Source of the DNA: Dongshaea marina
GTDB taxonomy: Bacteria; Pseudomonadota; Gammaproteobacteria; Enterobacterales; Aeromonadaceae
Reading direction: 5' to 3'
Assembly: GCF_003072645.1 (NCBI RefSeq)
Contig: NZ_CP028897.1
Location: 2,865,658-2,929,657 of the forward strand
DNA length: 64,000 bases
Shown here: one piece after another, positions 27,653 through 37,119 of the stretch
How positions within the stretch are numbered: position 1 is the first letter of the stretch
Layout of the letters: each line of letters starts with the position of its first letter
Program-made: the position numbers and the translations under genes
The notes under the pieces: model-generated
What the model was told of the DNA's origin: nothing
Databases searched by the model: none
What the model saw: the letters and a program-made list of their open reading frames with translations, nothing else

Positions 27653-28638
27653 TCACGACCAAAACCAATTGAGCCTGGAGCTTGCCCCGAGTAATCCGCG
27701 AACCACCTCAAGATTGCCATGATTTACAACACATTGTGCAGCCTGCTGCACCTTGGGTTTGGCATGCAGCGCGATTCCAACCCCGGCGGCAGCCAGCATC
27801 TTGAGATCGTTTGCACCATCGCCGATGGCAACGATTTGCCTGCCCGTGACTCCCAACTGCCCGGCCAACATCCGGAGCTGCTGCTGCTTGACGCTGGCAT
27901 CGACAACTCTCCCCTCAACCTCCCCGCTGAGTTCATCCCCACAAAATGCTAACCGATTGGCACAGACACCATCGAGATCCAGCTGTTTTTGCAATGCTTC
28001 TGCAAACAGGGTGAATCCGCCCGATGCTATGTGAACCTGCCATCCGGAGCGCCTGACGCAACCGACCAGCTCTTCAAGGCCCGGCATCAGGGGAAGAGAG
28101 TGAGCCAGCGCTTCAAGTTGCTGGCGCTGCATCCCCTTAAGCTTCATCAAACGGGCCCGCAAACTTTGCTCAAAATCCAGCTCACCACGCATGGCCCTGG
28201 CTGTGATAGCCGATACTGCATCACCGACACCGGCCAAATGCGCCATCTCATCGATGCACTCAATCGTGATGGCTGTTGAATCCATATCCATCACCAGTAA
28301 TCCAGGCTTATCAAGACGTGGTAGTTCGTCAAGATAAAAGGTATCAACCCCAAGGCCCAGCTGCTTCAGGTGCTCTGAAAAATCAGGATCAAAGCGTTCA
28401 ACTCCAAAGGCAATAAACTCCAGCCCCCCGCCAGCCAGGGTTGTGAAAGACAGTGCTGAAGCCGAAATTGATTAAGCAACTCACTAATCGTAACTAGCTC
28501 GCCAAGTTCAAGCCTGGGCGCTGTCACCAGCAAAGGGGTACAGTTGCCGGGTAATTGATCCCGGGGAGACAGGCCGGTTTGGGAGAGTGACCAGTACCCC
28601 GGTGAGGTATGTTTATCTAATTGCTCTAACAGCTGCAT
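27653..28638 (-). CDS. serB: Phosphoserine phosphatase SerB, frameshifted in this sequence
   Basis: SerB hydrolyses phosphoserine in the last step of serine synthesis. The catalytic HAD part is clear: DMDSTAITIECIDEMA (nucleophile Asp), SGGF with Ser, and GDGANDLKMLAAAGVGIA. The N-terminal regulatory part starts MQLLEQLDKHTSPGYW and leaves frame after PWLAGG. Adding one base to the six-C run at 28424-28429 continues into LEFIAFGVERFDPDFS and joins the two, giving ~328 residues (E. coli SerB 322). The uncorrected downstream frame would start only at MMDMDST. The lesion is a single base in a homopolymer, so I treat the gene as intact. Confidence 0.92.
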
Positions 28639-28702
28639 CCTGCATCCTCGGTAAAAATCAGCTATTCACCATAACACATGCAGGCAAGGTGTCAGCCCCT
28701 GA

Positions 28703-29617
28703 TTAAGCGGCCGGTGGATCCGGCTCATTAATCCCGCTGGCTGTCTGCTGCAAAAGCCACTCAATCACCTGACGCACCCCGGGGTGACGAACCCGCTCTT
28801 TGCGGCATAACAGGTAATAACTTGAGCTACTCAAAAGAGTCTCTGGACAGAGTTCGACCAGCAGGCCAGCCTTCAGTTCATCCAGGACAAAAATGCGGTG
28901 GGTCACCAGCACTCCAATCCCGGCAATAGCGGCCTGGATCGCCTGGACCGAATTTTGAAAATAGTTTCGCACCTTGGTTTCAGGTAAAGCGACCCCCATG
29001 CTTTGACACCATAGCTCCCAATCTTTGGCGCGGAACGGATCTTTCACCCAGATGGTATTTTGTTGGGCTAAAGCCCCCCTCAGATCCAAGGTATCCCGGT
29101 ACTTAGCCGGTTGACCCACCAGCACCAGATGATCCTCACTCCAGGGATACACCACATAGTCTGGCCAGTTATCGCGCTCCCCATAACTGATCGCAAGATC
29201 AAGGTTATCCCTTTGTAGATCGACCCCAAGGGTCGAGTGGGTCGAAAGTCGCAGATCGATATCCGGGTATAGGGCCGTCAACTCAGGAAGGCGTGGGATC
29301 AGCCATTTGAGAGCCAGAGTTGGCATCGCATTGAGAGCAACCTGCCGCTGTGATCTCAGCTCGCGTTCGGTCGCCTGCTCTATCAGCCGCATCCCCTCCT
29401 CAATGGCCTGACGATACCGCTCTCCCTCTGCCGTCAGATGCATCTGCCGGGTGGTACGCTGCAACAGGCATTTTCCGAGGTAACTCTCAAGATTTTGGAT
29501 ATTCTGACTCACCGCAGAGTGGGTAATACAGAGCTCCCGGGCAGCCTTAGTGAAGTTGAGGTGACGACAAACACTTAAAAAAACGGGTAGCGTCTTGAGA
29601 GGAGGCAGGTACTTCAT
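28703..29617 (-). CDS. LysR-family regulator, GcvA-like
   Basis: A 304-residue LysR-type regulator. The helix-turn-helix is in residues ~8-60 (LNFTKAARELCITHSAVSQNIQNLE), and the effector domain begins at QVALNAMPTLALKWLIPRLPELTALYPDIDLRL, the form typical of GcvA-like LysR proteins. It is divergent from the isochorismatase-fold gene at 29801 with ~180 A/T-rich bases between, so it probably controls that gene. The inducer is unknown. Confidence 0.88.
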   Translation of the reverse strand: MKYLPPLKTLPVFLSVCRHLNFTKAARELCITHSAVSQNIQNLESYLGKCLLQRTTRQMHLTAEGERYRQAIEEGMRLIEQATERELRSQRQVALNAMPTLALKWLIPRLPELTALYPDIDLRLSTHSTLGVDLQRDNLDLAISYGERDNWPDYVVYPWSEDHLVLVGQPAKYRDTLDLRGALAQQNTIWVKDPFRAKDWELWCQSMGVALPETKVRNYFQNSVQAIQAAIAGIGVLVTHRIFVLDELKAGLLVELCPETLLSSSSYYLLCRKERVRHPGVRQVIEWLLQQTASGINEPDPPAA

Positions 29618-29800
29618 CGGCTGATTTGTTAGTTATTCTTACATAATCGTTAATATATATTGTTTCCCCTCAGACAGCCAGATTTCTATAATAGCCCTAT
29701 CTTCTTATCTTCCCTGCCCGCTAAACGCATTGAGTGTTCCTGTACTCAGGTTGCAGAGCTCAAAAGCCCGCAGGTTCTCTTCGAAAATTGAGGTTTTATC

Positions 29801-30370
29801 ATGAAAAAAGCACTCCTGGTCATCGATTTTATCAATGATATCGTCCATCCCGATGGCAAGATCTCATCTTGTGCCGCCCACACCCGGGAGCAAAATGCCA
29901 TTGCTCATGCGAACCAGGCCCTGGCTTACGCCCGTGAACAGGGCTGGCTGACGATTCTGGTCAAGGTTGGATTTGAGAGTAACTACCACGCTCAGCCCAA
30001 AGACTCGCCAATTTTTGGTAAGGCAAACCAGTTTCGCGCCGTTGAGCTGGGGAGTTTTGGCACCGATTTTTACGAAACTCTGGATGTTCAAGCCACGGAC
30101 TTCATCATTGAGAAGCCCAGGGTCAACCCCTTCTACGGAACGCCTTTGGAGCCGGTGCTGCGCGCCAATAAGATTGAGCACCTCTACCTGAGCGGCGTCA
30201 GCACCACCTGGGCTATTGAGGCGACCACGCGTGATGCCCATGATCGCGATTACAAAGTCACCATCATTGAAGACGCGTGCGCGGCAGGTGATCACAAGGA
30301 GCACCAGCAGTCTATTGAGACCATGTCGCGAATTGCCGAAATCATCAAGGCCGATCAGCTGACCGACTGA
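29801..30370 (+). CDS. Isochorismatase-fold (cysteine hydrolase family) protein lacking the Cys
   Basis: A 189-residue protein of the isochorismatase-like hydrolase superfamily. The catalytic Asp9 (LLVIDFIND) and Lys105 (IIEKPRVN) are in place. The nucleophile motif, usually GVxTxxCV, reads GVSTTWAIEATTRDA, with Ala138 (codon GCT) where amidohydrolase members have Cys. True isochorismatases such as PhzD also lack that Cys, so a vinyl-ether hydrolase or other Cys-independent activity is possible. The usual family annotation as cysteine hydrolase would therefore mislead. It is divergent from a LysR regulator and followed by a terminator hairpin. Confidence 0.82.
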   Translation: MKKALLVIDFINDIVHPDGKISSCAAHTREQNAIAHANQALAYAREQGWLTILVKVGFESNYHAQPKDSPIFGKANQFRAVELGSFGTDFYETLDVQATDFIIEKPRVNPFYGTPLEPVLRANKIEHLYLSGVSTTWAIEATTRDAHDRDYKVTIIEDACAAGDHKEHQQSIETMSRIAEIIKADQLTD

Positions 30371-30378
30371 TCGTCTGC

Positions 30379-30402
30379 TTCCCGCAGCTTCGGCTGCGGG
30401 AA
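30379..30402 (+). terminator. Terminator after the isochorismatase-fold gene
   Basis: A 9-base-pair stem (TTCCCGCAG / CTGCGGGAA) around CTTCGG, a loop with the stable UUCG tetraloop, starts 8 bases after the stop. Confidence 0.7.
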
Positions 30403-30623
30403 TACCCTTCATGGTGTTGCTCATCACCATTGTGAGCTTTACTCAGGACCTGAGATAGCCGTTTCTTCCCGCGCTTGCGCCACAGAACTAAGCCGCTCCC
30501 GTTGCAACACACCAGCATCAGGCTGAGCTCAACATGGTGCCGTCAAGGTACTTTAGCTTTAGAACCGGCCGCGGATGGATAAAGCAAAACTCTACAACTG
30601 ATATTAAACAGGAGCCAATGCCT

Positions 30624-31661
30624 ATGAATCTATTCTCTGACCTTCGAAAAGAGCTCGCCGGCTGGTTTAATCTGTCTGAGCTGTTGCTGATGCTGATCAC
30701 CACCCTACCCTGCCTGGCAATGTTCTGGATAAGTGGGGATCATATCTGGTTAAAGTTAGGTCTTGTCAGTATCCCGCTCTATATTGTTCAGGCAAAACTT
30801 CGCTGGGGAATATTCCCCTTGCTGGGCCACTGGCTGCTGATCCTGACGGGCTTCACCCTGCTGTATTTTACTCAGGATACCAGCTGGCGGTTTGCCCTGC
30901 TGTGCGCTTGCCTTGGGGCCTGTAGCATAGGACTTGGGGTGTTTGGCCAAAAATTACGATCCCTTGGAAGCTGGATCCTGATCCCCTCCCTCTATCTTGC
31001 ATGCGATCTCTATGATGCAGCACACCCCCAGCTGATGCTAAAAAACTATATGGCGATGCTTCCAAAGCTCCCAGTCACCCTGATAGGCCCAGTGCTGGTG
31101 CTGATTTATGAGTACCTGAAATCTATGGGTCAAAAAACAGATTGCTATCCTCTGCTCTGGATGAATAAGGGAGCGTTTGGCAGCGCCGAACACAGCTTAG
31201 GCTGGACGGTTGCAGGCATCTTTATTGCCATTTTTGTCACCGCCCTGAGCGTTAAGCTCCTTGGTATAAATCATGGACAGTGGGTGATCTGGTCCTCTGT
31301 CAGTGTCAGCACAGGGGAGCTAGAAAGCATGCACCGCAAACTTCGCCATCGTAGTTTGGGTGCCATCATAGGGCTTGCCCTCGGAATCGGCTGGATGTTC
31401 TTGATCCCACAACACAGCCAAATCAACGGCCTGGCCGCGATGCTGATCCCCCTGACTCTGGTGATCCGAAGCTATCCTGTTTCCTTTACCAGCCGCTGCA
31501 TGCTGATCGCCATTGCCGCCGGCACTCTCAGTCAAAGCGAAACTATTGCCACGTTGCGAATGCTAAACGTGATGGCCGGAGGGATCATCGGCGTGCTGTG
31601 CGCCTACCTGATGATGCAGCTCTCTCACTATTATCAGGCGTACCGCCCCAATGCCGGATAA
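30624..31661 (+). CDS. FUSC-family inner-membrane protein
   Basis: A ~345-residue membrane protein with two blocks of hydrophobic helices separated by a polar stretch (KSMGQKTDCYPLLWMNKGAFGS). The second block has the FUSC-type sequence INHGQWVIWSSVSVSTGELESMHRKLRHRSLGAIIGLALG. FUSC proteins are related to aromatic acid exporters (AaeB) and plant ALMT channels. The frame opens at 30534, but AGGAG at 30610-30614 is nine bases before the ATG at 30624 (three bases before the ATG at 30618), so I chose 30624. The usual membrane-fusion partner (AaeA-like) is not beside it. The substrate is unknown. Confidence 0.75.
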   Translation: MNLFSDLRKELAGWFNLSELLLMLITTLPCLAMFWISGDHIWLKLGLVSIPLYIVQAKLRWGIFPLLGHWLLILTGFTLLYFTQDTSWRFALLCACLGACSIGLGVFGQKLRSLGSWILIPSLYLACDLYDAAHPQLMLKNYMAMLPKLPVTLIGPVLVLIYEYLKSMGQKTDCYPLLWMNKGAFGSAEHSLGWTVAGIFIAIFVTALSVKLLGINHGQWVIWSSVSVSTGELESMHRKLRHRSLGAIIGLALGIGWMFLIPQHSQINGLAAMLIPLTLVIRSYPVSFTSRCMLIAIAAGTLSQSETIATLRMLNVMAGGIIGVLCAYLMMQLSHYYQAYRPNAG

Positions 31662-31743
31662 ACAAGCTCAAGGCATCGTCAGGCTGTGCCCACTGAACTA
31701 CACTGGATCAATAACAAGGATAGATGGCTCCATAGGCCCCTAA

Positions 31744-32492
31744 ATGCGGCTCTTTGCGTTACTGATCAGCATACTGTTTAGCCAGCTCTTGTCGGCAAAG
31801 CCATGTGAATTGATGGTCCGGGTCAGCCAGGAATCAAAGCCTTTTTACTGGCAGGTGGACGGAAAATGGCAGGGGATCTCGGTCGATCAAATCACAGCAA
31901 TACTCCATGAAATCGGTTGTCAGCCCAAGTTCAGAGTCATCCCCTGGAAAAGAGCCCTCATGGAGATGGAGATGGGTCATGTCCACCTGATGACGAACCT
32001 CTCACTGACAGATGAGCGCAAGCAATATATGTACTTCATAGGCCCCCACTTGCCAGAGATTATGGCGCTGATCGTACGAAAAGATAGCGACTACCGAATC
32101 CACTCCATGCAGGATCTGAAAAAGCTCCCCGCAAAAGTTGAAATCATCCGAGGGGCTTCTATGGTCGGGAGTTTAATGAATTATTAGAAGATGACCCTCT
32201 CTTTCAGGATAAATTCCTGCAAGTGCCCTATCTCCGGCTACATATTGAACGCCTCATGAAAAAGAGGATCTCTGGCTATATTGAGGAGCTTATCTCATTT
32301 AACTTCGAGCGCAGAAGCGATCTACGCTTAAAAGAGTTTAAGGCTCACCCATTTTACATCAATCAGGACTCTGTCTATTTCGGCGCTTCAAAAAAAGCAG
32401 TTGATGACGCGCTACTTAAAAAGTTACAGGCCGCATTTACTCTCCTGAAACAGCGGGGAGAACTCCAGAGGATTGCAAAAAAATATCAATAG
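31744..32492 (+). CDS. Extracellular solute-binding protein (family 3 type), frameshifted
   Basis: Two frames give one ~249-residue protein. The first part has a signal peptide (LFALLISILFSQLLSA) and KPFYWQVDGKWQGISVDQITAILHEIG, followed by PWKRALMEMEMGHVHLMTNLSLTDER, typical of amino-acid-type periplasmic binding proteins. It breaks at RGAS; one missing base near 32157-32161 restores YGREFNELLEDDPLFQDKF leading into the second part, which ends LLKQRGELQRIAKKYQ, the usual C-terminal helix. No permease or ATPase is adjacent. Orphan family 3 proteins of this kind may have signalling or uptake roles. The lesion is probably a sequencing indel. Confidence 0.72.
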
Positions 32493-32854
32493 TAGAAATA
32501 TACAGATCTAAGTTTTCATTGCAATCTTAGCGGAGCATTAAATAATCAAACTCACTATGAAAACATATTCACTGCTTGATGACTAATGTCAGCCTGTTTT
32601 ATCTATATATATCACTAAAAATAACTTATATTTTAGGAAATGATCTGGTTATTAAAATAACTCCACGCGGTTATGTCTCAGATCCGTTGCTCATACAAAG
32701 GTGTACTGATTTCAAGGTCACCAACCTGCTGTCGCAGGAATGCGGCAGCAGAGGTTCCATGGACGAATACACACAGTGTTGGTGAAAAGTGAAATCAGAC
32801 ATCAACAACAGCTGTGAAACACGAGTCTGTATGCCACAGGTGGCTTAAGATTCA
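32493..32854. other. Intergenic stretch, no supported gene
   Basis: About 360 A/T-rich bases. A 69-codon plus-strand frame at 32576-32785 has no ribosome site and atypical composition, so I do not call it. No clear terminator or repeat is seen. Confidence 0.35.
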
Positions 32855-33196
32855 TCAGGCAACCGACAGATATTCACTCAGATCGCCATTCGCCAAGCCA
32901 TCAGCTATGCGGTGAGCCCGACCCGGGCATGTGGTTGACAGTGGGCTGCACATCACCATCCAGGATGCTTTTTTCCAGTGCCTGAGTTCAAGCTCTTCGA
33001 GCAGTTCCTGATGCTTGAGGATCCATGGCTTGCCCATGGCATCAACCAGATTAAGAAAAGCAACCTTGCGGGGAGAGTCAAGCTGCTCCGCTATTGCATA
33101 GATGGTATCGTTATCTGATTTAGTAATTTGATGGTGTAATTCAGGATTGAGGTGATGTTCAAAATTAAGTGCCTGGGATAAAGTGATCTGTTGCAT
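32855..33196 (-). CDS. Hypothetical protein
   Basis: A 113-residue cytoplasmic protein I do not recognise. The first ~80 residues look like genuine helical protein (SQALNFEHHLNPELHHQITKSDNDTIYAIAEQLDSPRKVAFLNLVDAMG). The end may be out of frame: after HWKK at an A6 run (T6 on the plus strand, 32968-32973) the alternative frame reads SILDGDVQPTVNHMPGSGSPHS and then stops. Which C-terminus is real cannot be decided from the sequence, since both readings are plausible. It is a single gene between low-content intergenic stretches. Confidence 0.45.
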   Translation of the reverse strand: MQQITLSQALNFEHHLNPELHHQITKSDNDTIYAIAEQLDSPRKVAFLNLVDAMGKPWILKHQELLEELELRHWKKASWMVMCSPLSTTCPGRAHRIADGLANGDLSEYLSVA

Positions 33197-33643
33197 GAAT
33201 TGACCTCACAGCTTTAATTCAAAAATTGCACTCCCTACAGTTTCGCAAAGCACTCCCTGTCTATTGAAGATAATTAACAGTGAAAACGAAAAACTCTCTT
33301 TCAAATCATTTGTTCGCTTATGTGGTTATTTTACCTTTTTATCGGCCATGAGATAGTCATCCTTCAGATCAGATCCAAGGGAGTTTGTTAACCCAAGGTT
33401 AAATAGAGATCTTGCCGAAAGGCCCGGCTGCTCATCCGGAATAATGAATCCGCATGGATATCTTCTGACGGCTCCGAATACCTTCAGCTCATATCTCTGT
33501 TTTCCCATGTTTAAGCTGTCATACACAACTAGCCGGGATAACAAAGCGGTTTAGCGCCTGCTCCCGAAATGATATTGTCCTAAAAGACAGATCATCAGGG
33601 AAAATCGGGAGTTGCTCCCGGTTCTGAACATAGGGAGGCCAAT
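33197..33643. other. Intergenic stretch with a weak minus-strand frame
   Basis: About 450 bases. A 72-codon minus-strand frame at 33326-33544 has no recognisable motif or strong ribosome site; it may be a fragment. A small hairpin (CGGGAG-TTG-CTCCCG, 33606-33620) lies just before the ribosome site of the GNAT gene and could affect its translation. Confidence 0.35.
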
Positions 33644-34135
33644 ATGTCCGTCACAATACGCCACATCGAAAAGGGTGATTATAAGCAGATCCATGCCATG
33701 TTTACCGAGCCGGCGATTTATGAAGGAACGCTGCAACTCCCCTACCCCTCACTGCAAAAATGGCAGCAACGCCTGGATGAACAAAGCCCAAACCAACACA
33801 CCCTGGTTGCAATCCTGGATGATAGCATAGTCGGAATGTTGGGCTTGCAAACCGAGCAAAACCCACGCCGCCGCCATGTGGCAACCTTTGGTATCACTGT
33901 GAGTACTAAATTTCAGGGGCGCGGAATCGGCAGCAAACTGTTGGCCGCAGCCACAGAGCTGGCCGACAACTGGCTAAATACCAAACGGATTGAACTGACC
34001 GTCTATACCGATAATAGCGCAGCCATTGCACTCTATAAGAAACATGGCTTTGAAATTGAAGGCACTAGCTGTGCCTTTGCCTTCAGAAATGGCAGCTATG
34101 TCGATGCCTTTCATATGGCAAGAGTCCGCAACTGA
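33644..34135 (+). CDS. GNAT-family N-acetyltransferase
   Basis: A 163-residue GNAT acetyltransferase. The acetyl-CoA-binding motif A is visible as VSTKFQGRGIGSKLLAAATELA (the Q/RxxGxG/A pattern) at residues ~87-108. It is followed by motif B (WLNTKRIELTVYTDNSAAIALYKKHGFEIEG), which is characteristic of the PhnO/RimI/SpeG-like group. The ribosome site GGGAGG is six bases before the ATG. The acceptor substrate cannot be inferred; polyamines, small amines or protein N-termini are all possible for this family. An MFS transporter follows 91 bases downstream. Confidence 0.87.
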   Translation: MSVTIRHIEKGDYKQIHAMFTEPAIYEGTLQLPYPSLQKWQQRLDEQSPNQHTLVAILDDSIVGMLGLQTEQNPRRRHVATFGITVSTKFQGRGIGSKLLAAATELADNWLNTKRIELTVYTDNSAAIALYKKHGFEIEGTSCAFAFRNGSYVDAFHMARVRN

Positions 34136-34226
34136 GGTTAGAATGAGTCAGGACCCGCTCCCGGGCCCTGACGCTGCTCCTATGAGCGCTCTGCAACCCT
34201 GATATCGGCTCCGGATCACCCTTTCC

Positions 34227-35471
34227 ATGAAAACCGCTTTTTCTGCCCGTTACTTCACAATCTTTGTTATCACCTCCTGTTTCGTGTTGCTGCAATTTGC
34301 CCTGCAAACCTTTCCCAGTATTGCGGTCGAGCCCTGGCGGCACACCTTTGAGATCTCACTGACCAACGTCACCTTCTTATCGGATTCTTTTTTTCTGTTC
34401 TACCTGATATGCCAGATCCCGGCGGGTGCCCTGGTGGATCGTTATGGAGCCAAAAGAGTCAGTATACTGACCCTGCTACTGGCCGCCCTGCTCTGTTTTG
34501 CGTTTGCCTCTCAGAGCTCGGTATGGCTGGCTTATGGGATCCGGATCCTGCAGGGTGGGGTCTGTGCCGGTGCGATCGTCTGCTCTTTCAGTGTCGCAAA
34601 ACGCTATCTTCCCGCCCATTTTTTTCCAATCGCGGTTGGGATCACCGAATCGATCGGTATGTTGGGGGGATTTTTGTGCCAGAGCACCCTCTCCCGGGTG
34701 GTCGAAAACCACAGCTGGCAGTTGGCGATGCTCCTGATTGGGGGGCTCTTCCTGATCAGTAGCCTGTCACTCGCTCTGCTCTACCCCGGATCATCAAAGA
34801 TAACAGCCCCTGCCACTCCCCGAGTTGTGTGCAGCCAAACCAGCCTCAGGGCCCTGTTACTCAACCCTACAATCTGGCTCTATGGCTGTATCGGCGGCAT
34901 GTTTTTCTCGATCGTTTTATGCTTTGCATCCCTTTGGTGCCTGCCGTTTCTCCAGCAGGGACTGAACCTCAGCTACACTCAGGCCAGCCTGTGCAGCTCA
35001 ATGCTGTTTTTAGGCATTATTCTCGGGAACCCGCTGCTGGGACATTGGGTCAGCAAGCGAGGCTGTTATCACCAAGCCTTCTATGGCTGTGCCCTGCTCT
35101 GCCTCCTGCTCTTAATCACCATCCTGTTTGGTAAACTCAGCTATTTTGGTCTTGGGAGTGCACTGTTTGGCATTGGGTTTCTCTCCAGTGCCTATGTGCT
35201 GCCTTTTCCCATCATCAGCAATAGTGTCCCCGACGAACTGCACGCCAAGGCGATGAGCATGGCAAACATGATCATCATCCTGGTGGGAGCCGCCCTGGTA
35301 GAACCAGCGATGAATGGGATCGCCTACTTTAGTCAAAACTACCAATTGATCCTGCTGCCCCAGCTTCTGGCTATCCTCGCCATTCCTGTTACTCTGTGGA
35401 TCTACCGTTACTGTACCGGCCCCGATACACAAGCATCAGGGTCTGCGGCAAAAAATCCACTTAAGGGGTAG
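34227..35471 (+). CDS. Major facilitator superfamily transporter
   Basis: A 414-residue protein with twelve predicted membrane helices. The MFS signature between helices 2 and 3 is GALVDRYGAKRVSIL, and the equivalent in the second half is LGHWVSKRGCYHQ. A longer polar loop (PGSSKITAPATPRVVCSQTSLRAL) separates the two six-helix halves. The family moves small solutes with H+ symport or antiport; the substrate is unknown. It is separated by four bases from the DUF2937 gene downstream, so the two are co-transcribed. Confidence 0.85.
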   Translation: MKTAFSARYFTIFVITSCFVLLQFALQTFPSIAVEPWRHTFEISLTNVTFLSDSFFLFYLICQIPAGALVDRYGAKRVSILTLLLAALLCFAFASQSSVWLAYGIRILQGGVCAGAIVCSFSVAKRYLPAHFFPIAVGITESIGMLGGFLCQSTLSRVVENHSWQLAMLLIGGLFLISSLSLALLYPGSSKITAPATPRVVCSQTSLRALLLNPTIWLYGCIGGMFFSIVLCFASLWCLPFLQQGLNLSYTQASLCSSMLFLGIILGNPLLGHWVSKRGCYHQAFYGCALLCLLLLITILFGKLSYFGLGSALFGIGFLSSAYVLPFPIISNSVPDELHAKAMSMANMIIILVGAALVEPAMNGIAYFSQNYQLILLPQLLAILAIPVTLWIYRYCTGPDTQASGSAAKNPLKG

Positions 35472-35475
35472 AAGC

Positions 35476-35999
35476 ATGCTAAGGGAGTATCTACGACTGG
35501 CAACCTTTGCCTTGAGTATGTTGATCGGATTACAGCTACCTGGCTTCATGAACCAGTATCAACAAAGGGTTGATGCACATCTTAAAGAGGCGCAACACAA
35601 CCTCGGGGGTTTCAGGCAACGGCCGACCGTTACTTTGAAGGCAGTCTTCCTCACCTGATAAGCCATTACCAAAAGAGTGCCGATCCTGTGATGCAAAGTG
35701 ATGCGCCCCATATTGCACAGATCTATCAGCGCGTCCGGTTATTAGACACAGAGCTTAAGCAGCTTCAGGGGAACTGGTACTCCCGGGCATGGCACATTGC
35801 ACTGGCCCACGATGGAGCCATCTACAAAGAAACCCTCACCCACTACAGCGCCGTGGTTCCTCTCAACCAGCAGGCGATCATCTGGGGAATTGGCTGTGGA
35901 TTTGCCGGCGCGCTGCTGATTGAACTACTCCTGCTGATCCTGCTCAGTGGTAGCAGGCACCTTCTGATAAGGGGCTACAGGCGACTGTTGCGGTCCTGA
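35476..35999 (+). CDS. DUF2937 family protein, frameshifted in this sequence
   Basis: Two frames form one ~174-residue membrane protein. The first part is MLREYLRLATFALSMLIGLQLPGFMNQYQQRVDAHLKEAQ (N-terminal membrane helix followed by a coiled region). After HNLGG the frame is lost. One extra base in the G run at 35605-35609 continues FQATADRYFEGSLPHLISHYQ and reaches the C-terminal helix IIWGIGCGFAGALLIELLLLILLSG. The layout of helix, periplasmic helical domain and C-terminal helix fits DUF2937. Function is unknown. The gene begins four bases after the MFS stop. Confidence 0.75.
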
Positions 36000-36267
36000 T
36001 AAGCCAAGACTCACGCTACCTCTTGACCAGAAACAAGGGGTATTTGAGTGTATTCCCTGAGGGCAGCTTTTCAGTTGCTAGGCACTCCGTCCTTCAAGGT
36101 ATGGGCTTTTGCCCAAGGCGCAGAGGCCGAGCTGTAGATATTAACCATGAATGTGTAAATACAGGATGCTCATGGGTGACGTTAGCTGCCTGTAGCCTCG
36201 GTCGTTTTATTGTCACCCCATAACTTCACGCCGTCCTTGGTTGTCGACATCTGTACCCAAACTCAAC

Positions 36268-36906
36268 TTAATTGAGTACGGGCTGTATTGAGTTAAGCAA
36301 ATCCCGGTATAGTTTCTGCTGATCTTGTTGCTGTGAGCGATTTTCATAGGCCATCAGCATTGAGGCTTTCATTACGGATGCCGGATATTGTTTAGTACCC
36401 GGGTATAGAACAATAGTCTTTGTCATTGCCCTGCTATTTTTCTTATCATGCTTAAATGTCAGGGTGCACTGATAAGCCTGATGCCGGCCAACCCAAAGCT
36501 CCCAGCAAGTTGGCTTTGCATGCTTCGTATCATAATGTTTTCTAAACTCTGAAAAACTATGAGCCATGCTCTTTTGAGCAAAGGTCCGGAAATCCCCAGT
36601 GATCCGCTTAGTTATTTTCCCCTTTGGGATCGGGCTCCAGTCCAGGGAAAAAGCAGGCCCAAAATCTAATGAATAATTACTCACCTCCACATATTCCACC
36701 TGATTCTTTGCTATATCAAATTTACCCTCTGTAAGGTGGATCATCTCATGATCTTCAAGATCATAGGGAAACACGGCAGTAAAAAGATGTGATGGCGATG
36801 TATATTGGCCTTTCTCTGTGTATCTCCCCTGTAAATTCGGGGTCGCCGAACAGGCCGGTAAGATGATGGTTAACCCAACCAGAGCCAACAAATTTCTCAG
36901 TGTCAT
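36268..36906 (-). CDS. Hypothetical lipoprotein
   Basis: A 212-residue exported lipoprotein. The signal peptide TLRNLLALVGLTIILPACS carries the lipobox L-P-A-C with Cys19 as the lipidated residue, and the following S-A would allow outer-membrane sorting. The mature part is beta-rich and ends in a Gln-rich helix (YENRSQQQDQQKLYRDLLNSI). I know no family for it. It is a single gene between the DUF2937 and SDR genes. Confidence 0.7.
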   Translation of the reverse strand: MTLRNLLALVGLTIILPACSATPNLQGRYTEKGQYTSPSHLFTAVFPYDLEDHEMIHLTEGKFDIAKNQVEYVEVSNYSLDFGPAFSLDWSPIPKGKITKRITGDFRTFAQKSMAHSFSEFRKHYDTKHAKPTCWELWVGRHQAYQCTLTFKHDKKNSRAMTKTIVLYPGTKQYPASVMKASMLMAYENRSQQQDQQKLYRDLLNSIQPVLN

Positions 36907-37119
36907 GGTCTTCTCTTAAAAGGATATTAAAGAGAAGTGATTGTATCGGGGCGATACAGCAACTAATACCAAATTTGCTAAAGTTGCCAATACTGTGCCC
37001 TAAGGTATTACTTCATAATACTTAGGACACTCAGTTATAGAGCTGTGAGGATGTTCACTCCGATCTTTTCGGTTTGAGGAGCATCAACGACTGACAGCTC
37101 ATCGCGACGAGACCAGGCG

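Noticed and set aside
32576-32785. 69-codon plus-strand frame
   Set aside because: Very A/T-rich with no ribosome site and no homology-like features.
36023-36223. 66-codon plus-strand frame
   Set aside because: No ribosome site or family features; likely chance.
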